Assembly: GCF_014696675.1 (NCBI RefSeq)
Contig: NZ_JACJQN010000008.1
Location: 62,001-126,000 of the forward strand
Reading direction: 5' to 3'
DNA length: 64,000 nt
Origin: Phormidium tenue FACHB-1052
Lineage (GTDB): Bacteria; Cyanobacteriota; Cyanobacteriia; Phormidesmidales; Phormidesmidaceae
The notes under the pieces are model-generated. The model ran no database searches, was not told the DNA's origin, and saw only the letters and a program-made list of their open reading frames with translations. Shown here one piece after another: positions 51,772 to 60,882 of the stretch. A program made the position numbers and the translations under genes. Within the stretch, counting starts at the first letter, position 1. Every line of letters starts with the position of its first letter.

Positions 51772-52974
51772 ATGGGTTCTTCCGCTACTGATCAGCCCAT
51801 TGTTCAGGGGGCCACTGAAGGTAGACTTACTGACATCTCTATGGTTTCTAACTCAGGAAAACAGGGATCGCTGGTCTTTGTCTTTCTCGAAGTTTTTTCC
51901 TGGGAGGGCGGTATTCAGTCCTACGTTAAGGATGTGTTGGCGGCTTACCTAGAGCAGCCTAGTCCTGCCCCCGCCGATATTTTTTTGCTGCGGGATGGGC
52001 CAGATTGCCACAACCCCTGCGATCGCTCCCCCCTACGATTTCACTACCTGGCATCGGCATCGTCAGCGCTAGGGCGTGTCCGGCTAGTGGCTGCACTGCT
52101 ACAGCATTTGATAGTCCAGCGACCGCGCCAGGTGGTCTGTGGCCACGTGCTGCTGCTGCCTCTGGTCTCGACCCTCTGCCGCTTGCTCAGACTGCCCTAC
52201 ACCGTCATGATCTACGGCAAGGAGGTGTGGGAGCCACTGCCTCAGCGAGAGCAGAAGGCGCTGCGTCAGGCCGACTGGATTTGGGCCAACAGCCGCTACA
52301 GTCGCGATCGCGCCTGCATGGCCAATGGTTTAGACCCGGCCAGGGCATTTATGGTTCCCTGCGCGGTCGATGGCGATCGCTTTAGCCCTGGTCCTGCTGA
52401 TCCGGCCCTGGTGTCGGCCTACAACTTGGCCAACTGCCGAGTGCTGATGACCGTGGCTCGCCTGTGGTCAGGGGATATTTACAAGGGCGTGGATGTCACA
52501 ATTCGGGCGCTGCCCACCATCGCTGCTGCCGTGCCCACAGTGAAATATCTGGTGATTGGCCGGGGCGATGACCAGCCCCGACTGGCGGCTTTGGCTGAAG
52601 AGTTGGGGGTGAGCGATCGCGTCGTGTTTGCCGGGTTTGTGCCCACAGAGGCCCTGGTTGCCCATTACCGGCTGGCCGACGCCTACGTGATGCCTTCCCA
52701 GGAAGGCTTTGGCATTGTCTACCTAGAGGCGATGGCCTGCGGTTTGCCGGTGCTCTCCGGCGATCAGGATGGCTCCGCCGACCCCCTGCAAGACGGGCGG
52801 CTCGGCTGGCGAGTGCCCTACCGCAGCCCCGACGCAGTTGCTGCCGCCTGTATCGAGATGCTGGCTGGCCACGACCTGCGCTGTCAGGGGGCATGGCTCC
52901 GGCAGGAGGCGTTGGCGGCCTTTGGCACCCCAGCCCTGGCCGGACACCTGGAAAGTGCGATCGCCCGCTATTGA
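51772..52974 (+). CDS. family 4 glycosyltransferase
   Basis: 400 residues from ATG 51772; alternatives are TTG 51748, which has AGGGAG just upstream, and ATG 51841, which begins right before the Rossmann fold (GSLVFVFLEVFSWEGGIQS). The GT-B fold shows the donor-binding half with LVIGRGDDQPRLAALAEEL, RVVFAGFVPTEALVAHYR and the E-x7-E motif in QEGFGIVYLEAMACGLPVL. It transfers a sugar from a nucleotide or lipid-linked donor, retaining stereochemistry, probably in cell-surface polysaccharide or glycolipid synthesis. No other pathway gene is adjacent, so the acceptor is unknown. Confidence 0.85.
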   Translation: MGSSATDQPIVQGATEGRLTDISMVSNSGKQGSLVFVFLEVFSWEGGIQSYVKDVLAAYLEQPSPAPADIFLLRDGPDCHNPCDRSPLRFHYLASASSALGRVRLVAALLQHLIVQRPRQVVCGHVLLLPLVSTLCRLLRLPYTVMIYGKEVWEPLPQREQKALRQADWIWANSRYSRDRACMANGLDPARAFMVPCAVDGDRFSPGPADPALVSAYNLANCRVLMTVARLWSGDIYKGVDVTIRALPTIAAAVPTVKYLVIGRGDDQPRLAALAEELGVSDRVVFAGFVPTEALVAHYRLADAYVMPSQEGFGIVYLEAMACGLPVLSGDQDGSADPLQDGRLGWRVPYRSPDAVAAACIEMLAGHDLRCQGAWLRQEALAAFGTPALAGHLESAIARY

Positions 52975-53070
52975 GTAGCGTAGTAGCCGCAGCGCTAGAA
53001 TACAGAGTCAAGGCTAGGGTCTGGTCAATATGGTTTAAGCCCCTGCCTGTGCCGTGCGGAGAATGCCCCT

Positions 53071-53466
53071 GTGAACCCAAATAGCTCTAAACAAGTTCAA
53101 GTTAACTTTTCAGGTCTGGGCTGCTGGCTCACCCTGATTGGGGTGATCTGGCTGCTGGGGGCCGTCGGTCTGGGCTGGCTGGTGAAGTCGCTGGCGGTGC
53201 TGGTGGTGCTGCTGTTGGTGGCCCCAGTGCTGGGGTTCATTGGGCTGCGGTTTTGGCTGCGGCGCAACCTGGTGCAGGCTGCCTGTCCGGTCTGTGCCAC
53301 CCCCCTGACCGGCATCAAGGGGGCCGAGACCCGCTGCCTCAACTGCGGCACCCCGCTGCACACCGAGCTGGGTGGGTTCTCGCGGGTGGCCGAGGAAGGC
53401 ACCATTGACATCACGGCGGTGGATGTCACCGTCGAGGCCAAACCCATCCTGCCCGAGGGAGACTAG
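53071..53466 (+). CDS. small membrane protein with zinc ribbon
   Basis: 131 residues from GTG 53071. Two hydrophobic helices at about 15-37 (WLTLIGVIWLLGAVGLGWL) and 40-61 are followed by a two-CxxC zinc ribbon (ACPVCATPL...RCLNCGTPL, about residues 72-94), then an acidic beta tail. This pattern of membrane anchor plus cytoplasmic zinc ribbon occurs in unstudied cyanobacterial proteins. The function is not known. Confidence 0.75.
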   Translation: MNPNSSKQVQVNFSGLGCWLTLIGVIWLLGAVGLGWLVKSLAVLVVLLLVAPVLGFIGLRFWLRRNLVQAACPVCATPLTGIKGAETRCLNCGTPLHTELGGFSRVAEEGTIDITAVDVTVEAKPILPEGD

Positions 53467-53551
53467 CTCGACTGCGGTTAACCGCTATGTCGAAGTGAGT
53501 CTGTGTTGTTAGGATAGATACCATAACGCTATAACCCTGGACCTCCTCCCT

Positions 53552-54121
53552 ATGCCCGCCGCCATTCAAGTCGAAAAAACCAAGCTCAAGCAGCCGCCTT
53601 TGGAAATTCACACCCTGGGCGATCGCGTGCTGCGCCAGCCCGCCAAGCGGGTGGCCAAGGTCGATGACGAAATTCGTGCCCTGGTGAAGGAAATGCTGCA
53701 AACCATGTACAGTGCCGATGGCATTGGTTTGGCGGCTCCCCAGGTGGCGGTCAACAAGCAACTGCTAGTGGTTGATATCGACCCTGAAAATGCCGCTAAC
53801 CAGCCCCTAGTGCTGATTAATCCCCAAATCGTCAAAGTTTCTAAAGACATCGCTACCGGTCAAGAGGGCTGCCTCAGCATTCCCGGTGTCTACCTTGACG
53901 TGGTTCGCCCTGCGGCGCTTGAAGTTTCTTACAAAGATGAGAACGGTCGCCCCAAAAAGCTCCAGGCTAACGAGCTGCTGGCCCGCTGCATTCTCCACGA
54001 GATGGATCACCTGGCTGGGGTGCTATTTGTGGATCGGGTAGACAACGCCCTGGCCCTCAACCAAGAGCTGAAGAAGAACGGCTTTTATGCCAAAGACGTG
54101 CAGCCGATCGCAGCCCATTAG
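53552..54121 (+). CDS. def: peptide deformylase
   Basis: 189 residues. The enzyme removes the N-formyl group from nascent proteins. All three motifs are present: DGIGLAAPQV (motif 1), EGCLSIPG with metal ligand Cys107 (motif 2), and ILHEMDHLAG with ligands His149 and His153 and catalytic Glu150 (motif 3). The ~15-residue N-terminal extension (AIQVEKTKLKQPP) is usual in cyanobacterial type 1B enzymes. Start ATG 53552, with CCTCC-rich leader and no strong ribosome site. It stands alone between short genes. Confidence 0.95.
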   Translation: MPAAIQVEKTKLKQPPLEIHTLGDRVLRQPAKRVAKVDDEIRALVKEMLQTMYSADGIGLAAPQVAVNKQLLVVDIDPENAANQPLVLINPQIVKVSKDIATGQEGCLSIPGVYLDVVRPAALEVSYKDENGRPKKLQANELLARCILHEMDHLAGVLFVDRVDNALALNQELKKNGFYAKDVQPIAAH

Positions 54122-54205
54122 TTGCGTTAGGGCGCGCTAGGGCCGTGGTATGCTGCCCCGTTAGGGCCAAAAAAATGGCCCCCTTAGCCGTTTAGGAGAA
54201 ACCCT

Positions 54206-54403
54206 GTGACCCCCAAGAGTGGACTGTTGCTGGCTGGTTCCTGCATCGCTGCGATCGCCGCAGTGGGATCTATCTTTGAGCTGTCTTCCGGTAGCCCCGA
54301 CTGGGGCACGGTGCCGACCACGGTTATCCTCGGTCTTTGTGTGCCGCTAGTTGGGGTGTTCTTCTATGCGGCTGTCAAAGACGCTAAGGCCAACGAAGAA
54401 TAG
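54206..54403 (+). CDS. conserved small membrane protein
   Basis: 65 residues from GTG 54206, with a clear TAGGAG upstream. Two hydrophobic helices (LLLAGSCIAAIAAVGSIFEL; VILGLCVPLVGVFFYAAV) flank SSGSPDWGTVPTT, and the tail is charged (KDAKANEE). The form is that of small cyanobacterial thylakoid-type proteins, but no named family can be assigned. Confidence 0.72.
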   Translation: MTPKSGLLLAGSCIAAIAAVGSIFELSSGSPDWGTVPTTVILGLCVPLVGVFFYAAVKDAKANEE

Positions 54404-54502
54404 GCCGATGGTGACCGCCATCGCTAAGGATGATCCGATGGTTTGGGATCTTCCGCTTTAAGGCAGCGTCTACTATAGGAACCATTGATAGAGGACGGAG
54501 CT

Positions 54503-55393
54503 ATGGAGCCGAACCGAGACCCCCGTTTGCTGACCCGGCGATCGCTGTTGGCCGCTACCGCCGCAGGCTCCATGGCCGTGCTGCTGAGTCGCCCGGCCCA
54601 GGCCTACGAGGTGGTGCTCAATCCTACGGCCCCAGAGCTGGGCGACACCATCTCCGTGATTGTCACCCCCCGAGATCCGGCGGCCACGACTCCCCCCAAG
54701 GTAACGGTCAACGACAGCCTTGAATATCCCACCTTCCCCATCGACGGCAATCGGTTTCGGGCGCTAGTGCCCACCAGCCCGCTGAACCCTCCCGGTCGCA
54801 TGGTGATTCGGGTAATCGGCACAGAAGAAACCCGCAACCTAGCAGTGGGGCTCAAAAACCGCAACTTTCCTACCCAGCGCATTACCCTGTCGCCTAGCCA
54901 GAGCGACCTGGGCACCCAGCACGAGTTCGACCGGGTCGCCGCTTTCAAAAACATCGTCAGCCCTGAGCGCTACTGGAATGGGCCGCTGGTACGCCCCAAC
55001 CAGGGCCGTACCAGCACTCAGTACGGCGTGCGCCGCTACTATAACGGTGTATTTGCCCAAGACTACTACCACCGAGGCCTTGACTACGCCTCGCCCACCG
55101 GCTCGCCCGTGATGGCTCCCGCTGCCGGGCGGGTTGCCCTGGTGGGGCGCGTGGCCGACGGCTTTGAGCTGCACGGCAACACCGTTGGCATTGACCACGG
55201 TCAGGGGGTGCTCAGCATTATGATTCACCTCAGCCGCATTGACGTTAGCGAAGGGGCCATGGTGCAGCCGGGGCAGGTGGTTGGGGCCGTGGGCAGCACT
55301 GGCGCGGCCACCGGGCCGCACCTGCACTGGGGGCTGTATGTCCACGGGGTGTGTGTAGACCCAACCCCCTGGCGCGATCGCGGCTTTGAGTAG
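54503..55393 (+). CDS. M23 family peptidase with Tat-type signal
   Basis: 296 residues from ATG 54503. The N-terminus TRRSLLAATAAGSMAVLLSR has a twin-arginine pair followed by a hydrophobic stretch, cut near AQA, so it is probably exported folded. A beta domain (about 35-125) precedes the LytM/M23 metallopeptidase domain. Zinc-site motifs are YYHRGLDYASPTGSPV (HxxxD) and GPHLHWGL (HxH). Such enzymes cut peptide cross-links in peptidoglycan, and some only activate amidases; all metal ligands are intact here. Downstream gene follows after 80 bases. Confidence 0.88.
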   Translation: MEPNRDPRLLTRRSLLAATAAGSMAVLLSRPAQAYEVVLNPTAPELGDTISVIVTPRDPAATTPPKVTVNDSLEYPTFPIDGNRFRALVPTSPLNPPGRMVIRVIGTEETRNLAVGLKNRNFPTQRITLSPSQSDLGTQHEFDRVAAFKNIVSPERYWNGPLVRPNQGRTSTQYGVRRYYNGVFAQDYYHRGLDYASPTGSPVMAPAAGRVALVGRVADGFELHGNTVGIDHGQGVLSIMIHLSRIDVSEGAMVQPGQVVGAVGSTGAATGPHLHWGLYVHGVCVDPTPWRDRGFE

Positions 55394-55473
55394 GGCAGGT
55401 GGGTGGATGGGTAAAGGGTGATAGCGTGCGCACTGTCCCACGATCCGAAACAGCATTTTCAAACCATCGCCCC

Positions 55474-56274
55474 ATGCATAATTCCAGTAGCAGCTACGAA
55501 ATTTTGGCCCTAACTCAGCGGCAGCGGGTGAGCGATGGACAAACAGTGCCTCTGCTGAAGGGTTGTGAGGGAGCCGCCCAAATTTTAATGCTGGTGTGGC
55601 CTCAACTGGGCGACTTCGACAGCTTGGAGTATGCCTGGTGGTTGCAGCGCGAGGCTGACACAGGGTGTCAGCGGGGAATTGCCGTACGAGCGGTGGGCAT
55701 TGGCGATCGCGCCTCCGGCCAAAAATTCTGCGATTACACCGGCTTCCCCGCCGCATCGCTGTTTGTCGATCAAACCGCCGCCCTGCACCGCGAGCTGGGG
55801 CTGTACCAGGGGCTGACCCTCAAGCCACCGGGCCTGAAACCAGGACAAGCCGCATGGCTCAACCTGATGCTGATGTGTGCGGGTATTGCTAGCCCAGGCA
55901 CGTTGCGGGAAGTGCTGCGGGGCTATACGGGCGATCGCCGTGCCCCCCAGCTGATCGGTGACGAGGAAGTAGTCAAAGCTGGCCCCCTACCGCCGCTGAC
56001 CGGCAAAGCCTTTAACCTTGTCGGCGGCAGCGGCTTTCAGCGACCCATCGAACTGGCTACCCTGCGCCTGCGCAACATGACTGAGGTGCTGAGTCACTGG
56101 AGCACCTACGTGCCCGATGCTGCCTACCTGACCCAGCGCGGCGGCACCTTTTTGTTTGATCGCCAGGGAACTTTGCTGTACGAACATCGCGATCGCGGCA
56201 TTCTTGGCTTTGCTGAGACCATGGCCAACCCCCTCGCATTTCTAGACGATCGCGTGCCCGCTAACCAGGTTTGA
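55474..56274 (+). CDS. peroxiredoxin-like (AhpC/TSA-type) protein
   Basis: 266 residues from ATG 55474 (MHNSSSSYEILALTQRQR); frame continues to 55399 without a better start. The thioredoxin-fold core is seen in QILMLVWPQLGDFDSLEYAW, SLFVDQTAALHRELGLYQGL and GGTFLFDRQGTLLYEHRDRG, which closes the fold. It matches the cyanobacterial AhpC/TSA family-like proteins related to PRXL2/FAM213. The peroxidatic PxxxTxxC motif is absent: the position after VWPQLGDF has no Cys, so peroxidase activity is doubtful. Two long insertions distinguish it from standard peroxiredoxins. It is eight bases before the DUF1622 gene and likely co-transcribed. Confidence 0.75.
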   Translation: MHNSSSSYEILALTQRQRVSDGQTVPLLKGCEGAAQILMLVWPQLGDFDSLEYAWWLQREADTGCQRGIAVRAVGIGDRASGQKFCDYTGFPAASLFVDQTAALHRELGLYQGLTLKPPGLKPGQAAWLNLMLMCAGIASPGTLREVLRGYTGDRRAPQLIGDEEVVKAGPLPPLTGKAFNLVGGSGFQRPIELATLRLRNMTEVLSHWSTYVPDAAYLTQRGGTFLFDRQGTLLYEHRDRGILGFAETMANPLAFLDDRVPANQV

Positions 56275-56282
56275 GGGCGGCT

Positions 56283-56681
56283 ATGGCATGGCTTGAACCT
56301 CTAGAGGCGCTGCTCGAAGACATTGTCTTAGTCGTTGCCTTTTGCCTAGAGGCCATCTCGGTGCTGTGCGTGGTAGCAGGGTTATGCCAAACCGCGCGCT
56401 TGGCCTTGAGACTCAATCGCCATCGTCGGGGAAAAGAGTTTCCGTTTAACCAGGTGCGGCTGCGGTTTGGCACTTGGCTGGCTTTAGCCCTAGAGTTTCA
56501 GCTAGGGGCCGATATTTTATCGACCACCGTGGCACCCACCACCCAAGATTTGATCAAACTGGGGGTGATTGCCGTAATTCGCACATTTCTCAACTATTTT
56601 TTAGATCGAGAAATGGCCTCTGAACTGGCCCTGGTGAAAGAGCAAAAGACGTTGGACAAAGACGCCATCAAAGGTCGCTAA
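56283..56681 (+). CDS. DUF1622 membrane protein
   Basis: 132 residues from ATG 56283 (MAWLEPLEALLEDIV). Three hydrophobic helices occur: IVLVVAFCLEAISVLCVVAG, FGTWLALALEFQLGADIL, and IKLGVIAVIRTFLNYFLDRE, the last two separated by STTVAPTTQDL. This is the DUF1622 signature, found in bacteria and cyanobacteria without known function. It starts right after the peroxiredoxin-like gene and converges on the CBS-domain gene 36 bases away. Confidence 0.85.
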   Translation: MAWLEPLEALLEDIVLVVAFCLEAISVLCVVAGLCQTARLALRLNRHRRGKEFPFNQVRLRFGTWLALALEFQLGADILSTTVAPTTQDLIKLGVIAVIRTFLNYFLDREMASELALVKEQKTLDKDAIKGR

Positions 56682-56716
56682 ATCGAGCCTTAGAGGCGCG
56701 TGCATCGCCCGCTAGC

Positions 56717-58069
56717 TTATCTCGCCACGTCCTCATCGTCCCGAGAGAACGACGTCAACTCCGATCGCGACGGCAAATTTTGCAGCAGCACCTTGTCCAC
56801 GCGGCGGCCATCCATATCGACGACCTCAAACCGCAGCCCTTCCCATTCAAAAAAGTCACCCGCATTGGGAATGCGGCCCATCTGGCGAATGATGAAGCCC
56901 GCCAGGGTGTGGTAGTTGTCTTCGTCTTCGGTCAGCTCTTCGCGGTGGAGCAGGTCTTTGAGGTCTTCCACCGGCAGCAGCCCGTCGAGCAGCCAAGAGC
57001 CATCGTCCCGCTGGGTCATCATCGGGTCGTCGGCGTCTTCTAGGGAGGGCAGATCGCCTACGATCGCCTCGACCACGTCGTTAAGGGTGACTAGTCCCTC
57101 CACGCCGCCATACTCGTCGAGCACCATGGCAAAGTGGGTGCCCGAGGCCTTAAACAGCTCTAGCACCTTGAGCACGTAGGTGCTCTCAGCCACAAACAGG
57201 GGCGGTTGCACCAGGCTGAGCAGGGTTGTTGGCTCGGTGTTTTGGCTGAGGTAGTTGGGCAGCAGCGCCTTGAGCGACACTACCCCCACGCAGTCGTCGA
57301 TGCTGTCGTTGCACACCGGAAAGTGGGAGTGGGCGCTCTGCATCACCAGCTCGCTGTGCTCAGCAAAGGAGGCATCGACATCTAGCCATTCAATATCGGT
57401 GCGGGGGGTCATGATCGCGCGAATGGGGCGATCGCCCAGTTGCAGTACCCGGCCCATCATTTCCTGCTCGGCCACCTCAAAGGTGCCAGCCTCGGTGCCC
57501 TGATCGATCAGCAGCCGCAGTTCGTCTTCGGTAATGGCGGCTTCAGGGCGTTCTTTGAGGCCCAAAAGGTTGACTAAAAAGCTGGTAGACATGCCCAGCA
57601 GCACCACCAAAGGGGTGGCCAATCGAGACAGCCCCTTCATGGGGCCAGCCACCTGGCAGGCAATGGCCTCGGGGTAGCTGAGGGCAATGCGCTTGGGCAC
57701 CAGTTCGCCCACCACCAGCGATAGGTAGGTAATTAGCCCCACCACAATCGCCAAACCGAGCACATCGCTGTAGGGGGCCAGGGCAGGAACTTGGTTTAGC
57801 GTCTGGCTCAGGCTGGTGGCTACGGTGGCTCCCCCCAGGGCACCGCTGAGAATGCCAATCAGCGTAATGCCAATCTGTGCCGTCGAGAGAAAGTCGTTGG
57901 GGTTGTTAGCTAGCTTGAGGGCGAGCCGCGCCTTAGCGTTACCGCGCCGGGCCTGGTGTTCTAGGCGAGCCTTGCGAGCTGACACCAGGGCAATTTCTGA
58001 CCCTGAAAATACCCCATTGGCCACGATCAGCAGAAAAATAAGCACACTTTTGAGGGCAATATCGGACAT
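56717..58069 (-). CDS. hemolysin-family CNNM/CorC-like transporter protein
   Basis: 450 residues from ATG 58069 (MSDIALKSVLIFLLIVANGV). The CNNM (DUF21) membrane domain occupies about 1-195, with FSGSEIALVSARKARLEHQA and GELVPKRIALSYPEAIA. Two CBS domains follow at about 210-335 (RAIMTPRTDIEWLDVD; LFKASGTHFAMVLDEYGGVE), then a CorC_HlyC domain (DGSWLLDGLLPVEDLKDLL). Relatives transport Mg2+ or Co2+ in response to nucleotide binding at the CBS pair. Despite the historic name, no hemolytic activity is implied. Inner membrane; single gene. Confidence 0.92.
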   Translation of the reverse strand: MSDIALKSVLIFLLIVANGVFSGSEIALVSARKARLEHQARRGNAKARLALKLANNPNDFLSTAQIGITLIGILSGALGGATVATSLSQTLNQVPALAPYSDVLGLAIVVGLITYLSLVVGELVPKRIALSYPEAIACQVAGPMKGLSRLATPLVVLLGMSTSFLVNLLGLKERPEAAITEDELRLLIDQGTEAGTFEVAEQEMMGRVLQLGDRPIRAIMTPRTDIEWLDVDASFAEHSELVMQSAHSHFPVCNDSIDDCVGVVSLKALLPNYLSQNTEPTTLLSLVQPPLFVAESTYVLKVLELFKASGTHFAMVLDEYGGVEGLVTLNDVVEAIVGDLPSLEDADDPMMTQRDDGSWLLDGLLPVEDLKDLLHREELTEDEDNYHTLAGFIIRQMGRIPNAGDFFEWEGLRFEVVDMDGRRVDKVLLQNLPSRSELTSFSRDDEDVAR

Positions 58070-58233
58070 AGGGGGAGGTTGAACGATGAGAAAAGAAGAC
58101 AACAGCGAGCTAGCCTAAACCACAAAACCGTATGACATCTATAGCAGGTTTATCACTCTGTATTGAACGACATATCCGCCTGCTGTGGTAAAACGATTTA
58201 GTGGCTGGCCCCCTATCCTATCGCTGAGCTGTT

Positions 58234-58704
58234 TTGCTGACTGTCAATCGTATCTTGCCCCCCGATGGGGTCGCCCCTGTGGTCGCCACCCTGTCGCTGA
58301 CGGCGGGCGATCGCGCCAAATCGCGCCACCGCTTCACCGCAGACGATGGCACCGCTGTCTATCTCAACCTGCCGCGCGGCACCGTGCTGCTGGGGGGCGA
58401 TCTGCTGGGGGGCGATGATGAAACCGTCATTCGCATTGTGGCTAAGCCAGAGCCGGTGGTGGTGGTCACGGCCCAATCTAGCTTTGACCTGATGCGGGCC
58501 GCCTACCACCTGGGCAACCGCCACGTCTCGCTAGAGCTGGCCCCAGACCGCCTCACCCTAGAGCCCGACCCCGTGCTCGAAGCCATGCTGCACCAGCTAG
58601 GCAACTTAGAACTCGCCGCCGCCACCCTGCCCTTTGAACCTGAATCTGGGGCCTATCGCCCTGCCGCCCACAGCCAGTATGGCCACAGCCATGATCACAA
58701 CTAA
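58234..58704 (+). CDS. ureE: urease accessory protein UreE
   Basis: 156 residues read from TTG 58234 (MLTVNRILPPDGVAPV). UreE delivers nickel to urease. The N-terminal peptide-binding domain has LTAGDRAKSRHRFTADDGTA and VYLNLPRGTVLLGGDLL. The metal-binding C-terminal domain includes YHLGNRHVSLEL, with the conserved His, and a His-containing tail (HSQYGHSHDHN). The last 14 codons overlap ureF in another frame. The structural genes and ureG, ureD are not in the window, so urease genes are dispersed, as in many cyanobacteria. Confidence 0.92.
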   Translation: MLTVNRILPPDGVAPVVATLSLTAGDRAKSRHRFTADDGTAVYLNLPRGTVLLGGDLLGGDDETVIRIVAKPEPVVVVTAQSSFDLMRAAYHLGNRHVSLELAPDRLTLEPDPVLEAMLHQLGNLELAAATLPFEPESGAYRPAAHSQYGHSHDHN

Positions 58705-59404
58705 GGCCCAAGCCCTGCTGCGGCTGCTACAGCTCACCAGCCCAGCCCTGCCGGTGGGAGCCTACAGCTATTCTGAAGGGCTAGAAACCTTAGTCGAGCA
58801 GGGGGTGATTGCGACCTCCGCAGATATGCTCCATTGGCTCACTCAAGAATTAACCTACGGACTGGTCGTGCTCGATGGTGCTGTCGTGGGGCTAGTGCAT
58901 AGCGCTGCCACCCAGGCTGGTTTGGTGGCTCAACCGGAGTTCTCTATGGCTGAGGCGATCGCCCGCCTCAACCAAGACCTCTCGGCCCTGCGCGACAGCG
59001 AAGAAACTCGCCAGCAGAGCTGGGATATGGGCCGCGCCCTGGTGCGCATGGGCACCCACCTACACCCCGATCTCAAGCCCTGGTTTAGCGCGGCGGGCAG
59101 CCCCTGCAACTTTGCTGTGGCCTTTGCCCTGGTAGCGGCCCGGTGGGAGATTGATGCCCCATCGGCGGTGCTGGGCTACCTGCACAGCTGGGCCGCTAAC
59201 TTAATTACTAGCGCTGTCAAGCTGATTCCTTTGGGGCAGACGGTGGGGCAGGAGATGCTGCTGGAGCTGTATCCGGTGCTAGAGGAGGCGGGCGATCGCG
59301 CTCTGGCCATCCAAGATTTGGCTGACCTCTCCCTCAGCAGCTGGGGCACATCGCTGGCTACCATGCAGCACGAAGCTCTCTACACGCGACTGTTTCGGAG
59401 TTAG
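58691..59404 (+). CDS. ureF: urease accessory protein UreF
   Basis: 237 residues from ATG 58691 (MITTKAQALLRLLQLTSP); ATG 58679 would add four residues. The start lies inside ureE, so the two are translated together. UreF is all-helical and forms the UreDFG chaperone complex that activates urease. Conserved features are SPALPVGAYSYSEGLETLVE near the N-terminus, FSMAEAIARLNQDLSAL, and WAANLITSAVKLIPLGQT. Length is typical. The operon ends with ureF; the convergent ispG stop is 60 bases on. Confidence 0.92.
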   Translation: MITTKAQALLRLLQLTSPALPVGAYSYSEGLETLVEQGVIATSADMLHWLTQELTYGLVVLDGAVVGLVHSAATQAGLVAQPEFSMAEAIARLNQDLSALRDSEETRQQSWDMGRALVRMGTHLHPDLKPWFSAAGSPCNFAVAFALVAARWEIDAPSAVLGYLHSWAANLITSAVKLIPLGQTVGQEMLLELYPVLEEAGDRALAIQDLADLSLSSWGTSLATMQHEALYTRLFRS

Positions 59405-59464
59405 GAGTATTCGGGGGCAGAGGCCAAGGCTCAAGGTCTCACCTGAACTCCTGAACCTTAAACC

Positions 59465-60703
59465 CTAAACTTTGACGTCCGGCTCCACCCATCGGCCATC
59501 GGCCTTAATCAGGTTAATCAGCTCCGCCACCCCCTGCTCCTCTGGCACCTTCTTGATCTCATCGCGACCTCGGTATAGCGAAATGTAGCCGGGGGTTTTG
59601 CCCACGTAGCCGTAGTCAGCATCGGCCATCTCGCCCGGCCCGTTGACAATGCAGCCCATCACCGCAATATCGAGCCCGGTGAGGTGCTTGGTGGCCTCGC
59701 GCACCTCGTGGAGCACGTCTTCGAGGTTAAACAGGGTGCGACCACAGGAGGGGCAGGCCACATACTCCACCATGGTTTTGCGCAGGCCCAGCGCCTGCAA
59801 AATGCTGTAGCAGACCGGAATTTCTTTTTCCGGCGCTTCCGTCAGCGAGACGCGAATGGTGTCGCCAATGCCCTGGGCCAGCAGGGTACCGATACCAGCG
59901 GTCGATTTGATCCGGCCATACTCGCCGTCGCCCGCTTCGGTGACGCCCAGGTGTAGGGGGTAGTCCATGCCCAGCTCGTCCATGCGATGGCACATCAGCC
60001 GGTAGGCCGCCACCATCACCGGCACCCGCGACGCCTTGAGCGAAATTACCAGGTTACGGAAGTCTAACGATTCGCAGATGCGGATAAACTCCAGGGCGCT
60101 CTCCACCATGCCCTCGGGGGTGTCGCCGTAGGTAAACAGCATGCGCTCGGCCAGCGACCCGTGGTTGACGCCAATGCGCATCGATTTACCCTGGTCGCGC
60201 AGTGAAACCACCAGTGGCTCTAGGGTTTCGCGAATCTTGGTGCCAATGTCTTCAAACTCAGTCTGGGTGTAGCCGGTGCGGCCCGCCTGGGGTTTTTCAA
60301 ACACGTAGAGGCCGGGGTTAATCCGCACCTTATCGACATGCTTGGCCACCTCCAGGGCAATCTTCATGCCGTTGTGGTGCACGTCAGCCACCAGGGGCAC
60401 GGGCTGGTAGGTGTCTTCTAAAATTTTGCGAATGTCGGCCAGAGCCTTGGCGTGGGCCATGCTGGGCACGGTGACGCGCACAATTTCGCAGCCGATCTCG
60501 TGCAGGCGGCGAATGGCAGCGGCAGAGCCCTGGATATCCAGGGTGTCTTCGTTAATCATTGACTGCACCACCACCGGATGACCACCGCCGATGGTGATAC
60601 TGCCCACGGGCACCGGGCGAGTCTGGCGGCGGTGAATGGTGGTGTCGAAGGGGTCAAAAACGTTAGCAGAAGCCTGGGAAACGGGATTGGGAAGCGTTTG
60701 CAT
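59465..60703 (-). CDS. ispG: (E)-4-hydroxy-3-methylbut-2-enyl-diphosphate synthase (ferredoxin)
   Basis: 412 residues. This is the penultimate enzyme of the MEP isoprenoid pathway, which reduces MEcPP to HMBPP with electrons from ferredoxin and feeds carotenoid, chlorophyll and quinone synthesis. The TIM-barrel domain includes [17 protein letters not shown] and [19 protein letters not shown]. The [4Fe-4S] ligands are the cysteines in [15 protein letters not shown] and [20 protein letters not shown]. Length equals the cyanobacterial/plant-core type. Start ATG 60703 ([14 protein letters not shown]). Monocistronic. Confidence 0.97.
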   Translation of the reverse strand: MQTLPNPVSQASANVFDPFDTTIHRRQTRPVPVGSITIGGGHPVVVQSMINEDTLDIQGSAAAIRRLHEIGCEIVRVTVPSMAHAKALADIRKILEDTYQPVPLVADVHHNGMKIALEVAKHVDKVRINPGLYVFEKPQAGRTGYTQTEFEDIGTKIRETLEPLVVSLRDQGKSMRIGVNHGSLAERMLFTYGDTPEGMVESALEFIRICESLDFRNLVISLKASRVPVMVAAYRLMCHRMDELGMDYPLHLGVTEAGDGEYGRIKSTAGIGTLLAQGIGDTIRVSLTEAPEKEIPVCYSILQALGLRKTMVEYVACPSCGRTLFNLEDVLHEVREATKHLTGLDIAVMGCIVNGPGEMADADYGYVGKTPGYISLYRGRDEIKKVPEEQGVAELINLIKADGRWVEPDVKV

Positions 60704-60882
60704 GGCCTGGGCTCAATGGTTGCCGGTGCTGAGACTTAAGGGGGGGTGGGGCGATCGCAGGGGCCGGTGCTGGCCCTCGCACATCCACCTCCCAGAGTGC
60801 CACAGAATGGCCGCCAAGAGACGCTAGAACCGCAAAAACTGCCGCAAAATCGCGGCGGCATGGGCGGCTCGATACCTCGATC